64,000 nt of DNA from assembly GCA_031269995.1 (NCBI GenBank), contig JAISYI010000022.1, positions 186,001 through 250,000 on the forward strand, written 5' to 3'. The notes beneath the pieces were generated by a model. It made no database searches and had not been told where the DNA came from. It was given only the letters and a program-made list of their open reading frames with translations. Origin of the DNA: Holosporaceae bacterium. Lineage in GTDB: Bacteria; Pseudomonadota; Alphaproteobacteria; UBA3830. Below, in pieces: positions 56,610-64,000 of the stretch; positions within the stretch are counted from its first letter, which is position 1, and each line of letters opens with the position of its first letter. Made by a program: the position numbers and the translations under genes.

Positions 56610-57326
56610 TTGAGAAGTTTTTCTAAATTCTACTGTTTCGCGAAATTCCTCGCCCGAGCTCTGAGTCCAGTCAGCGGAGTTATAGCTCTAGAGGTCGTGC
56701 TCACACTCCCCATCATTTGCTCCCTTATCTTTTTCGCTCTAGAGCTGATAAAAATCAATATCACCCAATCGGCACTCAATGTTATTTGTGCTGAAGCAAG
56801 TTTCCTCACCATAAGCCATAGCTACGCAAATGGCTCCGAACTGATAGAAAAGATAGACACGGTTATCGAAAAATATCGCCCATCTTTTATAGGATATGCT
56901 GTTATTCGATACCACTTTGAAACTTACGACTCACTCATAGAAATGTGTCGCACCCCGCCCTATGGAGGAACTGATATCCACTGGCCGAATTATGAAAATG
57001 ACAGCGCTGCGCAGAATCATTCTTCTCCAACTTATGGAAGTAATACTAAATACTTCCTTCCATCCGGCGGCAACGTTCATTGGCATTTCGCATACGACAA
57101 TTGCTGGGCTTATGTACTGAATATTTCATCAGGAAAGTGTTTTGTATTAACTGTTAGCTGCAGTTACCAATTCTCAAGCCAATTCGTTAAACGCCTATTT
57201 TCTGGAGGTTCAAATGCTATGCAATGCAAATCTAGCTGCTTATATGGCAATGTTGGCAGCGTGAGCGACTTCACAAAAGCCGACGTGTATCTTCTGTGGG
57301 CGAGAGGAGCAGGTATCGTGAACTAG
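56610..57326 (+). CDS. TadE-like pseudopilin (paralogue)
   Basis: This paralogue of the 42960-43610 gene has the same plan. A basic leader ends in G23, with Glu28 at +5 (SGVIALEVVL), followed by a hydrophobic helix (about 29-47) ending in ELIKIN, where the other protein has EMIKIN. Shared later motifs are PPYGGTDIHWPN and a strand leading to YQFSSQFVKRLFSGGSN, then a final LLWARGAGI. It has more Cys residues than its paralogue. The start is TTG at 56610. Substrate for CpaA is inferred from the motif. Confidence 0.72.
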   Translation: MRSFSKFYCFAKFLARALSPVSGVIALEVVLTLPIICSLIFFALELIKINITQSALNVICAEASFLTISHSYANGSELIEKIDTVIEKYRPSFIGYAVIRYHFETYDSLIEMCRTPPYGGTDIHWPNYENDSAAQNHSSPTYGSNTKYFLPSGGNVHWHFAYDNCWAYVLNISSGKCFVLTVSCSYQFSSQFVKRLFSGGSNAMQCKSSCLYGNVGSVSDFTKADVYLLWARGAGIVN

Positions 57327-57497
57327 CGGTTGTTTATAAACCCCGAGAAGGGTTATTTAAGGAAGAGAGAAAACAATGAAACTCTGATAGATAAGATCAA
57401 TTGAAGAATTCGAAATCGTAAAATAAATACGGAACAATTAGAGCGCCGTCGCTTGGATGCATCACCCCGAAAAACCTAACGCCGCCGACTTCTCCAA

Positions 57498-57989
57498 TCA
57501 CTCCTGTTCTTCCGTCGCCACGGAATGATCTTTGCCAGAAGCCTCCCCTTTTTGAGAGAATAAGAACTTTCCTATCAACGACTCGAGGTTTACAGGTCCA
57601 GATGTGCTTTCAATTTCATCGCCTTCCTTAAGAACCTCCTCATCCCCGCCTGGCACAAGAGATAAATATTTACCTCCAAAAAGCCCGTCACTGGCTACGT
57701 TTGCGCTGGTATCTTTAGGTAGATTCAAAGATCTTGGAACACAGAAAGTTACTATCGCAAAGAACGTTTCAGGATCCACTTTCAAGCTTAGGATTTTCCC
57801 AATCCTTATGCCACTAATTTTTACGTCGCTGCCTTCCGCCAAGCCGTCAGCTCGATCGAACTTAGCAGACAACACATATCCGTCAGTCTTCTGCCATCCA
57901 GATTTCCGATACACATAATTAAAGAAAAACGCAGCAACGATCAGAACAAAAACTCCAACGACAGTTTCAAACGTGCGACCTTTTTCCAT
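57498..57989 (-). CDS. mlaD: MlaD-type MCE-domain lipid transport protein
   Basis: MlaD binds phospholipids in the Mla pathway that maintains outer-membrane asymmetry. An N-terminal membrane helix (residues 10-27) precedes the MCE domain: ADGLAEGSDVKISGIRIGKI, then SDGLFGGKYLSLVPGG. The length of 163 residues is typical. mlaE and mlaF, which normally precede it, are not in the window, so the system is split. Confidence 0.9.
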   Translation of the reverse strand: MEKGRTFETVVGVFVLIVAAFFFNYVYRKSGWQKTDGYVLSAKFDRADGLAEGSDVKISGIRIGKILSLKVDPETFFAIVTFCVPRSLNLPKDTSANVASDGLFGGKYLSLVPGGDEEVLKEGDEIESTSGPVNLESLIGKFLFSQKGEASGKDHSVATEEQE

Positions 57990-58086
57990 TTTACCTCACC
58001 TCTCTATGCTTTCCTGACACACCGAATCCACTGAATTCCACTTAAACTCTTCATCCTCTGCAGGTCGAAACCTATTCGAAGATCTA

Positions 58087-58809
58087 TCACATGTACTGCC
58101 CCCCATTTACACTCAGTACTGTCCCCGTCAGGAAAGCTGCACCATCGCCGATGAGATATAAAACTGCAGCAGCCACCTCATCTACCGTCCCAAATCGTCC
58201 TGACGGAATGCCAGCCCTGATGCTTTCCCTTATATCACTTGGAATTGCGTCTGTCATGTCTGTCGATATATATCCAGGGGCGACAGCGTTAACAGTGATT
58301 CCTTTGGACGCAGACTCCAAAGCAAGGGCCTTAGTGAATCCCAGAATTCCAGCTTTAGCCGCCGAGTAATTTGTCTGCCCCACCTGCCCCCTGAGACCAT
58401 TTACGGAACTTATGTTTACGATCCGACCGTATTTTTTCCTTCTCATGGCCGGAACAACCATTTTGCACATATTGAATATAGAATTCAGATTGGTCGAGAT
58501 GACCACATGCCAAGCCTCGGCAGTCATTTTGTGAAACATGCAGTCTTTCGTCACGCCAGCATTATTGATTAGAATGTCTATATCTCCGCCAAGGACTGTG
58601 TGCACTTCCTCAACGCCTTTCTCACAAGACCCGTAGTCTGATACATCCCATGAAAAGACTGGTATTTCTGTTGCCTTTTGAAACTTCTCTGCAGTCTCGA
58701 CACCATTCTGGTAGCTGACAGCGACACGATATCCTACACTCTTGAGTGTTCGGGCTATACCCGCTCCGATCCCTCTAGTTCCGCCTGTTACAAGAGCTGT
58801 CCTACACAT
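58087..58809 (-). CDS. phaB: Acetoacetyl-CoA reductase PhaB (short-chain dehydrogenase)
   Basis: PhaB reduces acetoacetyl-CoA to 3-hydroxybutyryl-CoA for polyhydroxybutyrate storage. NADPH binding is at VTGGTRGIGAG, NNAGVT follows, and Tyr148 and Lys152 are the catalytic pair (NYSAAKAG). The pattern FHKMTAEAWHVVISTNLNS, NGLRGQVGQTNYS and the final VNGGQYM matches PhaB better than FabG, though FabG cannot be fully excluded. I start at the ATG at 58809. phaA and phaC are not in the window. Confidence 0.8.
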   Translation of the reverse strand: MCRTALVTGGTRGIGAGIARTLKSVGYRVAVSYQNGVETAEKFQKATEIPVFSWDVSDYGSCEKGVEEVHTVLGGDIDILINNAGVTKDCMFHKMTAEAWHVVISTNLNSIFNMCKMVVPAMRRKKYGRIVNISSVNGLRGQVGQTNYSAAKAGILGFTKALALESASKGITVNAVAPGYISTDMTDAIPSDIRESIRAGIPSGRFGTVDEVAAAVLYLIGDGAAFLTGTVLSVNGGQYM

Positions 58810-58964
58810 CAACCGACTCTAACACCTTTCATACCATCAACATCTCAGCACTTTCGCGACGCTAGATATTCCTGGCGGCTCTTCTTGCTGCCAAAAACTA
58901 TTGCCGTCGACGAGTATAGATATTATCATTTGAAGGATCATTGCACTATAGAAAAATATGAAGA

Positions 58965-59942
58965 ATGACATATCGGATTTTTGGGCATGAGAAGAACGAG
59001 GCGTTGCTGGCTCGAGTTCTAACAGGAGGAAATGTATTTCCCACCTGGATTTTTCATGGTCCTGCAGGCGTTGGGAAGACAAGTATTGCGTTTAAATTCG
59101 CCAAACGCCTGCTAATAACCAACGACGTGCATTTATCAAAGGGAACGCTAGATATCGACCCGCAGCATACTGTCCATGGGTTGGTAGACAGACGTATTCA
59201 TCCTGATCTTTTCGTGCTGGAGCAGACCGAAGGATCGATTTCAATAGATGACGTCAGGAAATTACTCCTACGGGTAAGGATGACTCCTGTTGTATCAAAG
59301 CGCAGGGTCGTGGTGTTGGAAAATGTCTCGAATTTAAATAGAAATATTCATAACTCCCTGCTAAAGATGTTGGAAGAGCCTCCGAACGATACCGCTATTA
59401 TAATGGTATGCAATAACCTGGGAGCGATTCCGAAGACGCTGCTTTCCAGAGCTGCGCAGGTATATTTTCGTTCACTTGACACAGAGCTCGTCAGGCGAAT
59501 TCTTGAAGAGCGCAATGTGAAGGAAGCAGGTAGGCTAGCGCAGCTATCCGGAGGGTCCATAAGCTATGCCCTACGGCTAAGCGAAAATAACGGCGCCGAG
59601 GTCTACAACAATATTCTGAGTGGATTTTCCCACGGAGGAGCTACCTATCAAAAGACGCTGAAGTGGATCCTGGCCAGCAATCTATGTGATAATTTTGATA
59701 TTATCAAAGCGAGCATCTTAAGAATTTTGAAGATATATATCGACCTATTGACCGGGGTTGCAAACAATACGTCCAACGAAGAGAAAATCGCCCTTGAACC
59801 CGTGCTTTCACGTAGAATCAAGTTTCCAGAGCATGAAGTCCGGAGAATTCAGGAAATTATTGCCATGATCGGCATGGGAGAAACGTTGGCACTTGACAAA
59901 AGTACAGTCATCGTCAACGCTTTTGAGAGTTTTTTCAGGTAG
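58965..59942 (+). CDS. holB: DNA polymerase III delta' subunit
   Basis: HolB is part of the clamp loader. It has a Walker A HGPAGVGKTS at 31-40, sensor motifs (LLKMLEEPPNDTAIIMV and LLSRAAQVYF), and 325 residues. The usual zinc-binding Cys cluster is not seen. recR starts two bases after its stop. Confidence 0.9.
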   Translation: MTYRIFGHEKNEALLARVLTGGNVFPTWIFHGPAGVGKTSIAFKFAKRLLITNDVHLSKGTLDIDPQHTVHGLVDRRIHPDLFVLEQTEGSISIDDVRKLLLRVRMTPVVSKRRVVVLENVSNLNRNIHNSLLKMLEEPPNDTAIIMVCNNLGAIPKTLLSRAAQVYFRSLDTELVRRILEERNVKEAGRLAQLSGGSISYALRLSENNGAEVYNNILSGFSHGGATYQKTLKWILASNLCDNFDIIKASILRILKIYIDLLTGVANNTSNEEKIALEPVLSRRIKFPEHEVRRIQEIIAMIGMGETLALDKSTVIVNAFESFFR

Positions 59943-59944
59943 GC

Positions 59945-60538
59945 ATGCTCATGGGTCCAGATATAGAAACGTTGATTCAGAAAATCTCGCGGCTACCGGG
60001 CCTGGGCCCACGCTCTGCCCGCAGGATCGTCATTCATCTGATAAAAAACCGCGAGCAAATTCTCTTCCCCATGCTGACAAGCATGGATAATGTCCTAAAA
60101 AATGTAAAAGTCTGCCCGATTTGCTCAAACATAGACACGTTTACCGATATGTGCTCGATCTGCTCCGACAGCAAGCGCCGAGGCGACGTTATTTGTGTCG
60201 TAGAGAGTGTAGCGGACTTGTGGGCCATCGAAAGAACCTCCTGTTTTTCCGGCAGGTACCATGTATTGAAAGGATTGCTATCATCCATTGACGGGCAAGG
60301 GCCGGAATTGTTGATGCTGGATAAATTACAAAAGCGCTGTAAGGAAAATAGCATTACGGAAATTATAATCGCACTGAGCGCCAATGTAGAAGGACAAACA
60401 ACGAATCACTACATTAGAAATTTCTTTAAAAGATCTTCGTTACTAATCACATCTCTGGCTCAAGGTATACCAATAGGTGGAGAACTCGATTACCTGGATG
60501 ACGGCACTTTATTTGCTGCATTTTCTGCCAGAGGATGA
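59945..60538 (+). CDS. recR: Recombination protein RecR
   Basis: RecR acts with RecF and RecO to load RecA on gaps. The helix-hairpin-helix ISRLPGLGPRSARRIV is at the start, the zinc finger CPICSN..CSIC follows near residue 57, and the Toprim domain holds CVVESVADLWAIE. The 197-residue length is normal. An ATG two codons later is an equally possible start. It pairs with holB. Confidence 0.95.
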   Translation: MLMGPDIETLIQKISRLPGLGPRSARRIVIHLIKNREQILFPMLTSMDNVLKNVKVCPICSNIDTFTDMCSICSDSKRRGDVICVVESVADLWAIERTSCFSGRYHVLKGLLSSIDGQGPELLMLDKLQKRCKENSITEIIIALSANVEGQTTNHYIRNFFKRSSLLITSLAQGIPIGGELDYLDDGTLFAAFSARG

Positions 60539-60614
60539 ATTAGTATAAGTGTTTACGATGTTTGGATAATAAACATACAAAGAAGGCCTTTTGTCTTACA
60601 CAAGCACGCAGTTT

Positions 60615-61847
60615 CTACGGTCCAGTTGCGGCGTTCGCCGGTGCCGTCCTTTGGCGGAATCTTTCGTCGGCCGCCACCCGCATTTCCAGAGCTCTCGCCA
60701 AGGCGTCCTCTCCAGGCGCTCCGACTCTGGTATAGGCCTCTGCGGCAGCGATGCGACCGTCGTAAGCAGCAGCGGAACAATCATTCATATCCATTTCAGA
60801 ATGCAGCAGCACAGGGTTAAGGTGTACCACAGTGATTCGTCCATCATTGTCAATCGTCATTTGCGCCCTAACCATAGACGCAGAGGCTTGTGCGTCAAAC
60901 AGTGTGTCAATTATCATCGGAGCCCATCCAATCATGCCTTCGCCATGCCGCGGCACGCCTTGTGGCACAAGTTCAGCTCCGGTTCCTAGATGTATTACGT
61001 TTAAGAGGGCCTCAGGATATCTGTTCCTAGCTGCCAGGATACCCAGATCAATCGGAGTATTGGCTGCCAATCCACCATCTAGTCTACCTTCCTGAGCACA
61101 GAAGTAGGTAGGAGCAGCCGACGATGATGCAATTGCATTTACCAATGCCATTTTGGCGGCTTCAGTGCTCCAGCTGAGCATCGCGGCAAAGGACTTTCTC
61201 GCAGCATCATACCAAGTAATGACAGAATCCCCTTTTAATTGACTAAAAGTCATACGGTGATCTACAAATCGCCTAAGAACGTTTAGTAATGTCTCACTAC
61301 TGTATCGAGGACTAAACAAACCAGTACTATTTCGTCTAAATATCTCTTGGCAAAGCCCCGGGAAATGGTCGTATAGTGTCTGTTGTTTATCAAGCATTAG
61401 TGCAGCGCCAATTAGTGCTCCAACCGATGTCCCAACGAACATATCCACGTTGTCGCTCGTCAGCCCAAGCTTTAGCACGTAACGCAATGGGATTATTCCT
61501 CTGCATCCTCCACCATCGAGGACCAGTATAGTCCTCACCTCTGTCGTAGCGAATCCGGGTGGCATCCAAGGCATCGTGTCTCCTGGGTCTGAAGCCTCAG
61601 CCGGAGGCTCCGGAGGCCTCGCCGAGATAAAAACGGGGGGATGAGAAGTTATACTCCAGCAAGGAGGCGGTGGAACAACAGTACGGTCAGAAGATGTTCC
61701 TTCGTTGTGTCCGTTACCATCACTTATAGGCGCCAGCGGCATACCCGGTATTTCATCCGTCTGCACAACTGCAGGCAGCATAGCCTTCAAGGGAAATATT
61801 GATGTCACAGCAAAAAAAATACATAACTTCTTTATATATTTTTTCAT
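60615..61847 (-). CDS. Secreted patatin-like phospholipase
   Basis: A signal peptide (residues 5-22) is followed by a Pro-rich region to about residue 100 and a patatin domain. The oxyanion DGGGCRG is at 111-117, the nucleophile elbow GTSVG at 139-143 (Ser141), and the catalytic Asp257 in the DGG motif, so the Ser-Asp dyad is complete. Patatin-like proteins of host-associated bacteria (for example ExoU and rickettsial Pat1) attack host membranes. AGGAG lies before the ATG. It is not in an operon. Export beyond the periplasm is inferred from context only. Confidence 0.9.
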   Translation of the reverse strand: MKKYIKKLCIFFAVTSIFPLKAMLPAVVQTDEIPGMPLAPISDGNGHNEGTSSDRTVVPPPPCWSITSHPPVFISARPPEPPAEASDPGDTMPWMPPGFATTEVRTILVLDGGGCRGIIPLRYVLKLGLTSDNVDMFVGTSVGALIGAALMLDKQQTLYDHFPGLCQEIFRRNSTGLFSPRYSSETLLNVLRRFVDHRMTFSQLKGDSVITWYDAARKSFAAMLSWSTEAAKMALVNAIASSSAAPTYFCAQEGRLDGGLAANTPIDLGILAARNRYPEALLNVIHLGTGAELVPQGVPRHGEGMIGWAPMIIDTLFDAQASASMVRAQMTIDNDGRITVVHLNPVLLHSEMDMNDCSAAAYDGRIAAAEAYTRVGAPGEDALARALEMRVAADERFRQRTAPANAATGP

Positions 61848-62261
61848 TATTTTCTCCTGGAGATTTTTTGAAATTTGGATTAAAATAAACTTCTAATACT
61901 CAAAATGATTTCTCAACTTGGGATATGCAGTCTTGCTGCACATACCCTCGGAAACAACAAGTTACGTCGCCGCCGACATCAAGAATATTGGCTCCATTTT
62001 TCGTGTAACTGTGCGGCGATTATGCAGTATGTCAAAAATTGGTTAACATTGGGTTAATTTTAGGAAATATTTTACTTTCTTTAATTTTATCTTAAGGCAA
62101 TCAAGCCACGTCCGGCCTAAAATTACAAAATAGGGCTTTATTGTAAGCCATTGCAGCCAAAGATACTCGTCTAATATATGGGAATAAGGAAACTTCAAAA
62201 ACGACTTTGTGAATTTGTAACATAGAAGAAAAAAGATTATCTGTTTTTAGCACGTGAATGC
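61848..62261. other. Intergenic stretch with one imperfect inverted repeat
   Basis: The 414 bases between the patatin gene and ligA contain no gene I can recognise. The only clear structure is an imperfect inverted repeat at 61921-61946 (arms of about eight bases with one mismatch and a loop of five), without a T-run, so not a good terminator. The stretch is the upstream region of the patatin gene and is AT-rich. Confidence 0.6.

Positions 62262-64000
<1,739 letters not shown>

Noticed and set aside
58087-58809. FabG (3-oxoacyl-ACP reductase)
   Set aside because: The FHKM, QVGQTNYSAAKAG and VNGGQYM patterns fit PhaB better, and no fatty-acid gene is next to it.
61921-61946. Terminator hairpin upstream of the patatin gene
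   Set aside because: The stem is short with a mismatch and there is no T-run on either side.

Overview
The window looks like the chromosome of a Gram-negative alphaproteobacterium, probably one that lives with or inside a eukaryotic host. The alphaproteobacterial call rests on the cpaABCDEF-tadBC order of the Tad pilus locus, an alphaproteobacterial-type YbjN protein, a PhaB-type acetoacetyl-CoA reductase and a 41-residue L36 of the alphaproteobacterial form. Lipid A and Kdo genes (lpxC, waaA) and TamA/TamB show an LPS-bearing outer membrane. Host association is inferred from type VI secretion parts, secreted leucine-rich-repeat proteins, a secreted patatin phospholipase and a queuine-salvage gene pair. 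An obligate symbiont of the Holosporales kind would fit, but the window does not prove the lineage.

Layout. 1-2.8 kb: smpB (cut by the window edge), dapA and ybjN on the minus strand, fabD on the plus strand. 3.0-12.2 kb: the Tad pilus operon cpaA-cpaB-cpaC-cpaD-cpaE-cpaF-tadB-tadC. 12.2-19.4 kb: an overlapping minus-strand operon yhhQ-tgt-tamA-tamB. 19.5-25.3 kb: an MFS transporter, lpxC, tsaD and a membrane histidine-kinase-like protein whose phospho-accepting His is Asn. 25.3-30.4 kb: an accessory region with two BspA-type LRR genes (one broken by an in-frame stop) that share a duplicated promoter and signal-peptide segment, a secreted amidase between them, an IS1595-family remnant and an Hcp-like gene. 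30.4-32.5 kb: a single gene coding a TssB-TssC sheath fusion. 32.6-41.1 kb: priA, trxB, trmN6, then envelope genes (waaA, DUF374 acyltransferase, FkbM methyltransferase, GT25) and xthA. 41.2-57.3 kb: thyX, rpe, a TadE-like pseudopilin, three tRNAs, prmA-infC, tadA, clpP, tig, map, comF, an MscS channel, GT2, ddl, rpsA, rpmJ and a second TadE-like pseudopilin. 57.5-64 kb: mlaD, phaB, holB-recR, the patatin gene and ligA (cut by the window edge).

How the genes work together. CpaA can process Flp-type prepilins; the main locus has no visible pilin or TadE/F gene, but two distant genes carry a prepilin-like G/xxxxE motif and look like its pseudopilin substrates. YhhQ and Tgt form a minimal queuine import-and-insertion pathway. 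The fused sheath protein and the Hcp-like gene are the contractile sheath and tube of a type VI apparatus whose other parts lie outside the window. LpxC, WaaA, the acyltransferase, FkbM and GT25 shape the cell-surface glycolipid.

The most unusual items are the natural TssB-TssC fusion, the histidine-kinase homologue lacking its His, the Tgt that seems changed towards queuine, and the paired LRR cassettes with one copy inactivated.
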